Source: Microbacterium sp. MAH-37 | Lineage (GTDB): Bacteria > Actinomycetota > Actinomycetes > Actinomycetales > Microbacteriaceae | Direction: 5' to 3' | NCBI RefSeq assembly: GCF_009758255.1 | Contig: NZ_WSEN01000009.1 | Coordinates: forward strand, 124,001 to 188,000 | Length of the DNA stretch: 64,000 nt | In this document: positions 39,436 through 48,375 of the stretch, piece by piece | How the letters are laid out: each line of letters begins with the position of its first letter | Numbering within the stretch: the stretch's first letter is position 1 | The notes under the pieces: generated by a model | The model's database searches: none | Told to the model about the DNA's origin: nothing | What the model saw: the letters and a program-made list of their open reading frames with translations, nothing else | Translations under genes and position numbers: made by a program

Positions 39436-40170
39436 ATGACGCCGCAGGTCGTTCTCGTGCACGGCATCCGCACGTCGGCGACCATGTGGCGGGCGCAGCT
39501 GGAGTATCTCGAGAGCGTCGGGGTGCCCGCCGTCGCCGTCGACCTGCCCGGTCACGGCACGCGCATGGACGAGGACTTCACGCTGCACGAGGCGCTGTCC
39601 ACGATCGACCACGCCGTGCGAGATGCCGCGACCCGCGGCCCCGTCCTGCTGGTCGGGCACTCCATGGGCGGACTGCTCTCGCTGGCATACACCGGCGGGG
39701 AGGAGAGGCCGCCCGTGGCGGCACTCATCGCGGCATCCTGCTCGGCGATCCCACGCGGCGCCGCCCTCGCGATGTACCGTTTCCTCGCCGGGTCGCTCGA
39801 CCGCCTCCCCGATCGCGGCTCCTGGCTCTCCGAGCGAGTGCTGGATGCGACGATCCCCGTGGAGACCCGCCCCGACTTCGGGGCCGGGGGCTACGCTCTC
39901 GACGCCCAGGACGTCGCGCTCAAGAGTCTGAGCACGCTCGATCTCGCGAAGTCCGTGTCACGCATCCGGATCCCGCTGTGGTTCGTGAACGGTCAGTTCG
40001 ATCAACTGCGCACGCATGAGCGGCTGTTCCTGCGGCTGGCTCCGCAGGCGGAGCTGATCGTCGTGCCCCGCACGGCCCACCTGGTCACCGCGATGCGCCC
40101 CCGGGTGTTCAACGCCGTACTGGGAGTGGCGCTGGCGACGATCGACCACGACGCACCATCAGCGTCATGA
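39436..40170 (+). CDS. alpha/beta hydrolase
   Basis: 244 aa. Nucleophile elbow GHSMGG near residue 77, oxyanion HGIR near residue 9, acid probably in NGQFDQLRT and histidine in PRTAHLV. No signal peptide. The ATG at 39436 is four bases after lepA, so it is probably on the lepA transcript. The 3' end overlaps the convergent MFS gene by 62 bases. Substrate unknown; esterase or thioesterase activity is possible. Confidence 0.85.
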   Translation: MTPQVVLVHGIRTSATMWRAQLEYLESVGVPAVAVDLPGHGTRMDEDFTLHEALSTIDHAVRDAATRGPVLLVGHSMGGLLSLAYTGGEERPPVAALIAASCSAIPRGAALAMYRFLAGSLDRLPDRGSWLSERVLDATIPVETRPDFGAGGYALDAQDVALKSLSTLDLAKSVSRIRIPLWFVNGQFDQLRTHERLFLRLAPQAELIVVPRTAHLVTAMRPRVFNAVLGVALATIDHDAPSAS

Positions 40171-41356
40171 CGGCTCCGGCGAGCGACAGCACCGCCGCCG
40201 CCGCGAACAGCAGCCAGAACCCGCCGACCAGGGCGACCAGCCCTGCGCCGATCAGCGGTCCGAGCAGCTGACCGAGATTCGCCGAGACGTTGACGATGCC
40301 GAGGTCGCGCGCGTGGTCCTCGGGGTCGCGCAGCAGATCGGTGCTGAACGCCAGGCTCACCGCCATGTATGCGCCGTAGCCCGCGCCCATGATCGCGGCG
40401 GCGACGGCCGTCATCACGAAGGTCGGGCTGAACAGGATCACCAGGCCCGACACGGCCTGCACGACCGCGGCGACGACGCTCAGGGTGCGACGGTTTCCGG
40501 TGCGGTCGGAGATCATGCCCGCGATGATCGACGCGATCACGACGAACACCGTGTAGATCACGATGAGCACCAGCAGGTTGTCCTCCGCCTCGGTCTTCGA
40601 GAAGCCGATGCCGTAGAGCAGGAAGAACAGCAGCAGCGAGGTGCCCAGCGCATTCCCGACGTTGACGACCAGCCTGCTGATCAGCAGCCACAGGAAGTCG
40701 GGGTCGCGCAGCGACGACGGCCGCGCCTGCGTCCGGACCGGCAGCACGTGGGCGGGGCCGGGATCCGGCAGCAGCACGGCGGTGCCGACGCCGATCACGG
40801 CGATGATCCCTGCGAGCATCAGATACGACGCCGTGATGCCGAGGCCCAGCAGCACCACGGCGCCCACGCCCACGACGATGCCGGCGGCCTGAGCCGAACT
40901 GGCCGCTGCGGAGGCCGACCCGCGCTGCTCGGTGAGCTGATCGGCGATCATCGCGGTGAACGCGGCGGATGCGGCTGCGAGGCCGATCGACACGATGACC
41001 CAGGCGCCGCCGATGAGCCATGGCCCGTCAGCGAGGCCCGTGACGATCAGCCCGAGTGCTGCGAGGAGCGATCCGCCGACCGCCCAGGGCCGGCGCCGTC
41101 CCCAGCGCGAGCGGGTGCGGTCGGAGAGCCGGCCCGCCACGGGCGCGGCGATGACGCCGGCGAGACCGCCGACCGACAGCACGATGCCCGACCACACCAC
41201 GCCGACCACCCAGTGGCCCTCGGCGTTGCTCGCGTCGAGCTGATCCGGCAGCAGCAGCTGCAGCGGCGTCAGCTGCACGGTCCAGATCGCCAGCCAGGCG
41301 AGGGTGAACAGCGAGAGCCAGCCGGCTCCGACCCTGCGGGTCGCGGTCGTGCTCAC
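40109..41356 (-). CDS. MFS transporter, probably linked to beta-glucoside use
   Basis: 415 aa with twelve predicted membrane helices. The helix 2-3 loop GRLSDRTRSRWGRRRPW is the MFS signature as seen in GPH-like and sugar MFS proteins. GTG start at 41356 overlaps the beta-glucosidase stop (GTGA), so both are co-translated and the cargo is probably a beta-glucoside. The C-terminal codons overlap the convergent hydrolase gene by 62 bases. Confidence 0.85.
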   Translation of the reverse strand: MSTTATRRVGAGWLSLFTLAWLAIWTVQLTPLQLLLPDQLDASNAEGHWVVGVVWSGIVLSVGGLAGVIAAPVAGRLSDRTRSRWGRRRPWAVGGSLLAALGLIVTGLADGPWLIGGAWVIVSIGLAAASAAFTAMIADQLTEQRGSASAAASSAQAAGIVVGVGAVVLLGLGITASYLMLAGIIAVIGVGTAVLLPDPGPAHVLPVRTQARPSSLRDPDFLWLLISRLVVNVGNALGTSLLLFFLLYGIGFSKTEAEDNLLVLIVIYTVFVVIASIIAGMISDRTGNRRTLSVVAAVVQAVSGLVILFSPTFVMTAVAAAIMGAGYGAYMAVSLAFSTDLLRDPEDHARDLGIVNVSANLGQLLGPLIGAGLVALVGGFWLLFAAAAVLSLAGAVMTLMVRRGRSSPAPLPVRR

Positions 41357-42726
41357 TGCGGCTCTCCTGTCCTGATCTGTACGTCTGCGCGGACTTGCGC
41401 GATGAGGTCGCGATACCAGGCATAGGAGGCCTTCGGCGTGCGCACCGAGGTCTCCTGGTCCACGTGGACGAGGCCGAACCGCTGCGTGAACCCGTCGGCC
41501 CATTCGAAGTTGTCGAGCAGGCTCCACACTGTGTACTCCTGCACCTCCACGCCCTGCGCGATCGCGTCCGCGATCGCGCGGATGTGCCCGTCGAGGTAGG
41601 CGATGCGGTCGTCGTCGTCGAGCGGCGCGTCCGCCTGGTCGGGTTCGGGGAACGACGCTCCGTTCTCACCGACGATCACCGGGGGCAGTGCATCGCCGTA
41701 GCGCTGCTTCGCATCGACGAGGAACCCCGTGAGCGACCGCGGGACGATCGGCCAGAGCTCGCCGAACCCGGTCGTCGCCGCGCCCGGCGTCGGCACCTGC
41801 TGGAACGGGATCGGGGACTCCGGCGGCGCTGAGCGGATGGTGGTGGGGTTGTAGTAGTTCACCCCGTAGAACTCGCACGGCGACGAGATGGTCTCGAGGT
41901 CGCCGTCTCGGATCGGCAGATCGACGCCGAGGGTCGTGAGATCGGGATAACTGCCGAGCAGCACCGGCTCGGCGAAGATGCGGTTGTGCAGGATGTCGTA
42001 GAAGTTGGCGGCTGTGGCATCCTGCTCCGCCTCCGGGATCACCAGCGTGTGGTTGTTGACGATTCCGACCTGCTCTGCGCCGTGGTCGTGCAGGATGCCG
42101 GCGGCCGTGCCGTGCGCGAGCAGCTGGTGGTGCACCGACGGCAGCGACTCGAACAGCAGCTGCCGTCCCGGGGCGAGTTCACCGATCGCGTAACCCTGCA
42201 GCGAAGTGGAGACCGGCTCGTTGATCGTGTACCAGTGCTTCACCCGATCTCCGAGAGCCTCGGCGACCGTGCGGGTGAAGTCCGCGAAGCGGGTGACCGT
42301 GTCGCGGTTCAGCCAGCCGCCCTCGGCCTCGAGCTCGCTCGGCAGGTCCCAGTGGTACAGCGTGGGGAACGGAGTGACGCCGGCACCGAGCAGTGCATCG
42401 ACCAGGCGGTCGTAGTACGCCAGCCCGGCCGCGTTCGCAGGTCCAGATCCGCCCGGATGCACGCGGGTCCAGGAGATCGAGAAGCGGTACCGGTCGACGC
42501 CGAGCCCCGTGAGCAGCGCGACGTCCTCGGCCGCGCCGTGATAGCTGTCCGGACCCGGCTCTGCCGTCGATCCGTCGCGCACCCGCCCCGGCGTCTCCAC
42601 GAAGTCGTCCCAGATGGAACGGCCCCGCCCGTCGGCGCCTCGGGCGCCCTCGATCTGGAAGGCGGCGGTCGCGGCGGACCAGCGGAAGCCCGCGGGGAAC
42701 GCGGGCGGTGCGGAATCGGGTCGCAT
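41353..42726 (-). CDS. GH1 beta-glucosidase
   Basis: 457 aa, no signal peptide. Acid/base E170 in [10 protein letters not shown] and nucleophile E354 in [11 protein letters not shown]. Other GH1 blocks [15 protein letters not shown] and [17 protein letters not shown] are intact. The ATG at 42726 is chosen because GAGGAG lies about six bases upstream; the frame is open further up and an ATG occurs at 42741. Hydrolyses aryl- or oligo-beta-glucosides brought in, probably, by the coupled MFS protein. Confidence 0.93.
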   Translation of the reverse strand: MRPDSAPPAFPAGFRWSAATAAFQIEGARGADGRGRSIWDDFVETPGRVRDGSTAEPGPDSYHGAAEDVALLTGLGVDRYRFSISWTRVHPGGSGPANAAGLAYYDRLVDALLGAGVTPFPTLYHWDLPSELEAEGGWLNRDTVTRFADFTRTVAEALGDRVKHWYTINEPVSTSLQGYAIGELAPGRQLLFESLPSVHHQLLAHGTAAGILHDHGAEQVGIVNNHTLVIPEAEQDATAANFYDILHNRIFAEPVLLGSYPDLTTLGVDLPIRDGDLETISSPCEFYGVNYYNPTTIRSAPPESPIPFQQVPTPGAATTGFGELWPIVPRSLTGFLVDAKQRYGDALPPVIVGENGASFPEPDQADAPLDDDDRIAYLDGHIRAIADAIAQGVEVQEYTVWSLLDNFEWADGFTQRFGLVHVDQETSVRTPKASYAWYRDLIAQVRADVQIRTGEPQ

Positions 42727-42866
42727 GCTTCTCCTCGACATCTGCGTCGGCAGTATTCCCGTATTCTGCACCCGGTACCGACCTCGATGCGACCGAGTTC
42801 CGCATGCGCGTGTCTGGATCGCCTCGCCGCGTCCGGCACGTTTCGCGCGGAGCGGTGCAGTGCTGG

Positions 42867-42975
42867 TAAGCTTGGTTCTTGGCTTGCGTGTGGGTTCTTC
42901 CCTCACGACCGCTGTTCGGAACCCCTCTCCTTCCGGCAGCACTTCCAACACTCCTTCGAAAGAAAGCACCCGCAC
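42867..42975 (+). promoter_or_regulatory. rpsT promoter and ~100-base leader
   Basis: TAAGCT at 42867-42872 is the likely -10, giving a leader of about 95 bases. The leader has the direct repeat GGTTCTT and a GAAAGAAAG purine run before the GTG. Long leaders fit the known autoregulation of S20 in other bacteria, but I see no clear S20 target fold. Confidence 0.4.
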
Positions 42976-43236
42976 GTGGCAAACATCAAGTCGCAGATCA
43001 AGCGCAACAAGACCAACCTGAAGGCGCAGGAGCGCAACAAGGCCGTCAAGAGCGAGCTGAAGACGTGGGTCCGCAAGACCCGCGAGGCCGTCGTCGCCGG
43101 CGACAAGGAGGCCGCTGAGGCCGCGCTCTCCACCGCATCCGTCAAGCTCGACAAGGCCGTCAGCAAGGGCGTCGTGCACAAGAACCAGGCGAAGAACCGC
43201 AAGTCGGCCATCGCCAAGCAGGTCGCCGCTCTCTGA
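42976..43236 (+). CDS. rpsT: 30S ribosomal protein S20
   Basis: 86 aa, highly basic and helical. Begins [18 protein letters not shown] from a GTG codon, the standard S20 start, and ends [10 protein letters not shown]. Primary 16S-binding protein in the 30S body. Single gene with its own promoter and a strong terminator shared with convergent holA, the same convergent arrangement as in mycobacteria. Confidence 0.98.
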   Translation: MANIKSQIKRNKTNLKAQERNKAVKSELKTWVRKTREAVVAGDKEAAEAALSTASVKLDKAVSKGVVHKNQAKNRKSAIAKQVAAL

Positions 43237-43246
43237 GCAGACTTCT

Positions 43247-43287
43247 GAAGAAGGCCCGCCTCCCCTCGGGGATGGCGGGCCTTCTTC
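43247..43287. terminator. bidirectional terminator between rpsT and holA
   Basis: GAAGAAGGCCCGCC / GGCGGGCCTTCTTC, a perfect 14-bp stem. The loop can add a TCCCC/GGGGA pair. Confidence 0.92.
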
Positions 43288-43301
43288 ATGCTCCGGCCGA
43301 A

Positions 43302-44357
43302 TCAGCGATCGACGGACTCTCCGAAGGGCTCCCTCGTCGCCACGACGGCGACCATGCGCTCGAGCGCGAAGACCGGGTCGCGCGACGCGCCCTTGACCTC
43401 GGCGTCGGCGCGCGCGGTGGCCTGGATGGCCATGCCGAGCGATCGCTCGTTCCAGCCTGAGAGGTCGCGGCGGGCGCGATCGATCTGCCAGTCCTTCATG
43501 CCCAGCTGCGAGGCGAGCTCGCGGCCGGAGCCGCGCAGGCCCGCGACCTTCGCCATGGTGCGCAGTTTCATCGCGAAGGCGGCGACCATCGGCACAGGGT
43601 CTGCGCCGGAGGCGAGCGCGTGCCGCAGCGCGATGAGCGCCTCGCCGTAGCGGCCGGCGATCGCGGTGTCGGCGACGACGAAGGCCGAGACCTCGACGCG
43701 GCCGCCGTAGTAGCGCGTGACCACCTCATCGGTGACATCGCCCTCGACGTCGCCGATCAGCTGCTGACAGGCCGCGGCGAGCTCGGTGAGGTCGTCGGCG
43801 AAAGCCGAGACCAGCGCGCGCAGCGCCGTCGGAGCGATGCGCTTCTTCGCCGCGCGGAACTCGCCCGCGGCGAAGTCGACCCGATCGCTGTCGCGCTTGA
43901 CGGCGGGGCAGGCGATCTCGATGCCTTCGCCGGTGCCCGCGCGCACGGCGTCGAGCAGCTTCTTTCCCCGGACCGTGGCGCCCGTGTGCCGCAGCAGCAC
44001 GGTCGCACCCTCCTGCGGGTTCTCGAGGTATGAGACGGCCTCCTGGATGAACCCGTCCGACGCCTTCTCGACGCCGGCGACGCGCACCAGACGGGGCTCG
44101 CCGAACAGCGACGGCGACGTGAGGGAGAGCAGAGTGCCGGGCGCGTAGTCGTCGGCGCGGACATCGCTGACCTCGAGTGCGGGGTCCTCCGCGCGCAGGT
44201 AGTCGCGGATGCCGGCTATCGCGCGCTCGGCGCAGATCTCCTCGGGACCGGAGACCAGCACGATCGGAGCGGGGCGGGGCTCCCGCCAGGACACCTGGGG
44301 GATCTTCGGCGCCTTCGCCGCTCCCCCACGTGCGGATGAACGAGGAGCTGCTGCCAT
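43302..44357 (-). CDS. holA: DNA polymerase III subunit delta
   Basis: Clamp-loader subunit that opens the sliding clamp. 351 aa from the ATG at 44357. N-terminal part APIVLVSGPEEICAERAI replaces a P-loop with a non-catalytic version, as in HolA. The three-domain delta fold continues to YGEALIALRHALASGADPVPMV and the C-terminal collar. TAGGCT ends seven bases before the ATG, so the mRNA appears leaderless; this excludes the longer open frame. Confidence 0.92.
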   Translation of the reverse strand: MAAAPRSSARGGAAKAPKIPQVSWREPRPAPIVLVSGPEEICAERAIAGIRDYLRAEDPALEVSDVRADDYAPGTLLSLTSPSLFGEPRLVRVAGVEKASDGFIQEAVSYLENPQEGATVLLRHTGATVRGKKLLDAVRAGTGEGIEIACPAVKRDSDRVDFAAGEFRAAKKRIAPTALRALVSAFADDLTELAAACQQLIGDVEGDVTDEVVTRYYGGRVEVSAFVVADTAIAGRYGEALIALRHALASGADPVPMVAAFAMKLRTMAKVAGLRGSGRELASQLGMKDWQIDRARRDLSGWNERSLGMAIQATARADAEVKGASRDPVFALERMVAVVATREPFGESVDR

Positions 44358-44653
44358 GCTTTCCAGCCTACCGGCGGGTGCCGACACGCACCGGTCGCTC
44401 CACGGCCCAGCTCCGGCCCCACCGTCCTTTCGCCCCGGTCGCAGTTGAGCACGCTCAGGCGATCCCAGAGCGTGCTGAATCGCGATTCGAAGCGAGCGGA
44501 GGGAGGACTGAGGCGGCCGGAGGGGTGCGAGGGGGCCACCTGGTGCAGCGGGCGTGGGCGACTCGTGATCCACAGGTGGGGCGGTTGGACGGCTTCTCAC
44601 CGATCATGGGGTAGCGACGGATTCGCGCATCCGACCGGTCCTACGGTTGCGGA
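44358..44653. other. divergent intergenic region, holA and comEA, with inverted repeat
   Basis: Nearly 300 bases with no supported gene. AGCACGCTC (44448-44456) and GAGCGTGCT (44468-44476) form a perfect 9-bp inverted repeat with an 11-base centre, a form suited to a dimeric regulator or a hairpin. The comEA -10 TACGGT lies at 44642-44647, six bases before its GTG. Confidence 0.5.
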
Positions 44654-45253
44654 GTGCCCACCCCGGATGCCCCAGACCCCGCCCCGGCGCGCAGGCGACT
44701 GCGGCTGAGCATCGGAGCGGCGGTCGTCCTGGGCCTCGTCGTGCTGTCCGCGGCGGTCGGCTGGGGCATCCTGCGCGGCCAGGCCTCTCCGTCGGACGTC
44801 GTCCCGATCGAGGACGAGACCCAGTCGGGTGCCCCGGCCGGACTGTACGTGCACGTCCTCGGCGAGGTCGAGAAGCCCGGACTGTACGTGCTGGAGTCGG
44901 ATGCCCGGCTCGTCGACGCCCTCGCCGCGGCCGGCGGCACCACGGACGCGGCCGATCTCGCCGCGGTCAACCTGGCCCGACCGCTCAGCGACGGTGAGCA
45001 GGTGGTCGTGCCGCCGAAGGGTACCCCTGGTGCCGAGGGTGCCGCGCAGCAGCCCGGCGACGGTCTCGTCGATCTCAACAGCGCCGATCAGGCGGCGCTC
45101 GAAGCCCTCCCACGGATCGGGCCGGCGCTGGCCCAGCGCATCATCGCCTGGCGCGACGACAACGGCCGGTTCCGTTCCGTCGACGACCTGCTGGCGGTGC
45201 CCGGGATCGGCGAGAAGCTCCTGGCCGGACTGCGTGATCTGGTGAAGGTCTGA
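44654..45253 (+). CDS. comEA: ComEA-type DNA-binding protein
   Basis: 199 aa. One N-terminal membrane anchor (about residues 17-38), an SLBB domain (LYVHVLGEVEKPGLYVLESD) and a C-terminal helix-hairpin-helix pair (LVDLNSADQAALEALPRIGP and DDLLAVPGIGEKL). ComEA binds incoming DNA outside the membrane for ComEC. GTG start is set by TACGGT six bases upstream. Four bases separate it from comEC. Whether this strain is competent is unknown; no pilus genes lie in the window. Confidence 0.92.
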   Translation: MPTPDAPDPAPARRRLRLSIGAAVVLGLVVLSAAVGWGILRGQASPSDVVPIEDETQSGAPAGLYVHVLGEVEKPGLYVLESDARLVDALAAAGGTTDAADLAAVNLARPLSDGEQVVVPPKGTPGAEGAAQQPGDGLVDLNSADQAALEALPRIGPALAQRIIAWRDDNGRFRSVDDLLAVPGIGEKLLAGLRDLVKV

Positions 45254-45256
45254 GCG

Positions 45257-47554
45257 GTGAAGGATCTGCGCAGCGCCGTTCTGGCGGCATCCGTCTGGCT
45301 GCTCGCACTGCTGGCCGTGCTGCTGCCGGGCACGTCCCTCGCGCTGGCGGCCGGTGCGGTGCTCGCCGCGATCGCCTGGGCCCTCAGCACGGTCCGGCAC
45401 CGGCGCGGCTCCGGCCTGGTGGTGCTCAGTCTGCTCTGCGCTGCCGCCGTGGCGCTGTCCGCGGCGGCCGCGCACCCGGCGCGCGACCGTGCCGCGGCGT
45501 TCGCCGGGCGAGCCGTCGAGGTCATCGCCGTGGTCTCCTCGTCGGCCTCCGTGGGCGCGGACGGACGACTGTGGCTCGACGCGCGCACGGTGACCATCGG
45601 CCCACCGGGGCATGCCGAGGCGCTCGCCGTCCCGGTGCGGATCGGCATCGACCCGCAGCACGGCGTCGACCTCGGCGCGGAGCTCACCGTCATCGGTCAG
45701 GCCAAGGTCACGGATGCCGGCGAGCGTGCGGCTCTGGTCGTGTTCACGACGACCGGAGAGGTCAGCCGGCCGGCATCCGGGATCTTCGCGATCGCCGCGC
45801 AGACCCGCGCCGACTTCATCGACCGGGCCACGACGCTCCCCGAACCCGGTGCCGGCCTTCTGCCGGGCCTCGCGGTCGGCGACACCCGCGCAGTCAGCGA
45901 GGAGTTGAGTGCGGCCATGCTGGCCTCCGGCCTCTCGCACCTGACCGCCGTGAGCGGGGCGAACTGCGCGATCGTCGTCGCCGCGGTGTTCTGGATCGTC
46001 GCGCTGTGCGGCGGTGGCCGCCGCGTACGTGTGCTCATCTCGCTCGCGGCGCTGGGAGCCTTCGTCGTGCTCGTCACGCCCGAGCCCAGTGTGATCCGCG
46101 CAGCGGTGATGGCGGCACTGGCCATGCTCACCGTGCTGCTCGGCAGACCCAGCGCCGGTCTTGCGATGCTGTCGGTCGCGGTCACAGGCATCCTCGTCGG
46201 CGACCCCTGGCTGGCGGCCTCGCCGGGTTTCGCACTGTCGGTCGCGGCGACCGCGGCACTCCTGCTGCTGGCTCGGCCGCTCAGTCGCGGCATGTCGCGA
46301 TGGATGCCGGAACCCGTGTCCCTCGCCCTCGCCGTCCCGCTCGCTGCGCAGCTGGTCTGCGGGCCGATCGTCGCCCTCTTCTCCGAGCAGCAATCGATCG
46401 TGGGCGTCGCCGCCAATCTCATCGCCGAGCCCGCCGCGCCGCTCGCCACGGTGATCGGCCTCCTCGCCTGCCTGACCTCGGCGGTACCCGCCGTGGCGGA
46501 TCTGCTCGCCGCCACCGCGTGGCTGCCGTCGAGCTGGATCGCGACGACCGCGACCGTGAGCGCCGGGTTGCCCGGCGCCGTGATCCCCGTCATCGCGGGT
46601 CCCGTCACTGCGGCGGTGACCGCCCTGATCAGTGCGGCCATCGCCGTGCTGATCGCCCGATCCGGCTCGGCGCGACTGCGCGGGACTGCCGGGCTGGTGC
46701 TCGCCGTCGCCGTCGCGCTCGGCGGTGCCCGCATCCTGCTCACCGGACCGCTGGCCACGTTGACCGCGCCGGACGACTGGTCGATCGCCGCTTGCGATGT
46801 GGGCCAGGGAGACGGGCTGCTGGTGCGCTCGGAGGGACGTGTCGCCCTGATCGACACCGGCCCAGACCCCGGCGCGCTGTCGGACTGTCTCGCCCAGCTC
46901 GGCGTGCCCCGCATCGATGTGCTCGTCCTCACCCACTACGACCAGGACCACGCCGGCGGGCTCGACGCCGTGCGCGGCCGGACCACCGCGCTGCTGCACG
47001 GTCCACCGGCCGAGGCGAAGGACGAGCGGATGCTGCGCGATGCGGCATCCGCCGGCGCCCGGCTCGTGCCCGCTGCCGCCGGCCGGCACGGTGTGCTCGG
47101 CGGCGCCCGGTGGCAGGTGCTCTGGCCACCACCCGCGTCTGCAGCGTTCACCTCCGGCAACGACGCGAGCGTCGTCGTCGAGTTCAGCGGCGGCGGGGTC
47201 CCTCGGTCGCTCTTCCTCGGCGACCTGTCTGCCGTGCCGCAGCGGATGCTGGTCGCGAGCGGCCGGGTGCGCGGACCCTACGCGGTCGTGAAGGTCGCCC
47301 ACCACGGCAGCAAGGACCAGGACCCGGGCCTGTACGCGCAGCTGCAGCCGCGCATCGCGCTGATCAGCGTCGGTGAGGGCAACGACTACGGGCATCCGCG
47401 CGCTGAGACGCTCGGGTTCCTCACCGCGCTGAACGCCCGCATCCTCCGCACCGATCAGAGCGGTCGCGTCCTGCTCGGCCTGCGGGACGGAGGCGTCGCG
47501 GTGTGGACGGAACGCCTCCCTCGTCCGGGGCCCACTGAGAGCAACGATCCGTGA
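45257..47554 (+). CDS. comEC: ComEC/Rec2 family competence channel
   Basis: 765 aa. N-terminal membrane segments and OB-like domain, then the Competence domain (SHLTAVSGANCAIVVAAVFW onward), and a C-terminal metallo-beta-lactamase domain from about residue 510 (ACDVGQGDGLLVRSEG, HYDQDHAGGLDA, VKVAHHGSKDQD). Metal ligands look intact, so nuclease activity is possible. Forms the membrane channel for single-stranded DNA uptake. GTG/ATG choice is settled by spacing four bases after comEA. Confidence 0.93.
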   Translation: MKDLRSAVLAASVWLLALLAVLLPGTSLALAAGAVLAAIAWALSTVRHRRGSGLVVLSLLCAAAVALSAAAAHPARDRAAAFAGRAVEVIAVVSSSASVGADGRLWLDARTVTIGPPGHAEALAVPVRIGIDPQHGVDLGAELTVIGQAKVTDAGERAALVVFTTTGEVSRPASGIFAIAAQTRADFIDRATTLPEPGAGLLPGLAVGDTRAVSEELSAAMLASGLSHLTAVSGANCAIVVAAVFWIVALCGGGRRVRVLISLAALGAFVVLVTPEPSVIRAAVMAALAMLTVLLGRPSAGLAMLSVAVTGILVGDPWLAASPGFALSVAATAALLLLARPLSRGMSRWMPEPVSLALAVPLAAQLVCGPIVALFSEQQSIVGVAANLIAEPAAPLATVIGLLACLTSAVPAVADLLAATAWLPSSWIATTATVSAGLPGAVIPVIAGPVTAAVTALISAAIAVLIARSGSARLRGTAGLVLAVAVALGGARILLTGPLATLTAPDDWSIAACDVGQGDGLLVRSEGRVALIDTGPDPGALSDCLAQLGVPRIDVLVLTHYDQDHAGGLDAVRGRTTALLHGPPAEAKDERMLRDAASAGARLVPAAAGRHGVLGGARWQVLWPPPASAAFTSGNDASVVVEFSGGGVPRSLFLGDLSAVPQRMLVASGRVRGPYAVVKVAHHGSKDQDPGLYAQLQPRIALISVGEGNDYGHPRAETLGFLTALNARILRTDQSGRVLLGLRDGGVAVWTERLPRPGPTESNDP

Positions 47555-47668
47555 CGTTCGTCCGGAGCGGCGACGAGGGGGCGAGAGCGTGCCGGATCCG
47601 GGTCGGAGCAGAACCGGGACAAACCGCTCAGCGCGCCGCACCGAAGAGACTGTGACGAAGGAGAGCGC

Positions 47669-47749
47669 ATGGAACCGATCATCATCGGCTCGCCCCGGAA
47701 GGCGTACCGCTCCCCTCTCGTCGAGGTCTGCGCCTTCACATTCGGCTGA
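47669..47749 (+). CDS. 26-residue peptide, RiPP leader-like
   Basis: Short gene with an excellent ribosome binding site (AAGGAG seven bases before the ATG). The peptide begins MEPIIIGSPRK and residues 13-26 read YRSPLVEVCAFTFG. The Y-x-x-P followed by L-V-E-V, F and T-x-G resembles the recognition region of lasso-peptide leaders (YxxPxLxxxG...T-x-G), but spacing is shorter and almost no core follows. No lasso maturation genes are in the window. It lies 28 bases before sigK, so a regulatory upstream-peptide role is equally possible. Family assignment is an inference. Confidence 0.5.
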   Translation: MEPIIIGSPRKAYRSPLVEVCAFTFG

Positions 47750-47777
47750 TCGGCGATCCCGGCGAAGGGAGTAGGGC

Positions 47778-48371
47778 ATGCTTGTGGACATGGTGATCGA
47801 CGGAATCGACGTGCCCGAGGGCGAGCCGGTTCCCGTCGACACCGCCGGCGACCTCATCCTTCTCGTCGCGCGCGGCGACCGGAACGCCTTCGCGGAGCTG
47901 TACGGGATGCTCTCCCCCCGCGCGTTCGGCCTCATCCTCCGGATCCTCGTGGACCGCGCGCAGAGCGAGGAAGTGCTGCAGGAGGTGTTCCTCGAAGTCT
48001 GGCAATCCGCCTCGCGCTTCACTCCGAAGAGAGGTCAGGGACGCTCCTGGCTGCTGACGATCGCGCACCGCCGGGCGATCGACAGGGTGCGGTCGGCGCA
48101 GGCCGGTTCCGACAGGGATCGAAGGGCGGGCCTGAGAGATCTCGCCTCCGCACCGGCATCGGTCGACGAACAGGTCGAGCTCAAGGTGGAGTCGGAGCGG
48201 ATCGGCGGTGCGCTCCGAAGGCTCCCCGATGCGCAGCGCGAGGTGATCACCCTGGCCTATTACGGCGGATACTCGCAGAGTGAGATCGCCGTGCTCACGG
48301 GCAGTCCGCTGGGAACGGTGAAGACGAGGATGCGGGACGGCTTGACACGACTGCGGAAGGAGATGAGGTGA
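47778..48371 (+). CDS. sigK: ECF sigma factor, SigK type
   Basis: 197 aa. Sigma-2 region (AFAELYGMLSPRAFGLILRI, then VLQEVFLEVWQSASRF) and sigma-4 helix-turn-helix (YYGGYSQSEIAVLTGSPLGTVKTRM). ATG at 47778 follows a GAAGGGAG; an ATG at codon 5 is possible. The anti-sigma gene starts four bases after its stop, so the pair forms a SigK-RskA module. In mycobacteria this module responds to envelope redox or proteolysis; the signal here is unknown. Confidence 0.9.
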   Translation: MLVDMVIDGIDVPEGEPVPVDTAGDLILLVARGDRNAFAELYGMLSPRAFGLILRILVDRAQSEEVLQEVFLEVWQSASRFTPKRGQGRSWLLTIAHRRAIDRVRSAQAGSDRDRRAGLRDLASAPASVDEQVELKVESERIGGALRRLPDAQREVITLAYYGGYSQSEIAVLTGSPLGTVKTRMRDGLTRLRKEMR

Positions 48372-48375
48372 CGCG

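Noticed and set aside
44566-44574. DnaA-box-like TGATCCACA
   Set aside because: Single site with a mismatch, no cluster and no origin genes nearby.
44445-44708. Possible small gene between holA and comEA
   Set aside because: Trp/Arg/Gly-rich translation without a ribosome binding site, overlapping the comEA promoter and first codons.
44597-48022. Very long minus-strand frame of over 1100 codons
   Set aside because: Antisense to comEA-comEC and sigK, with low-complexity Arg/Asp/His-rich translation; a product of high GC, not a gene.
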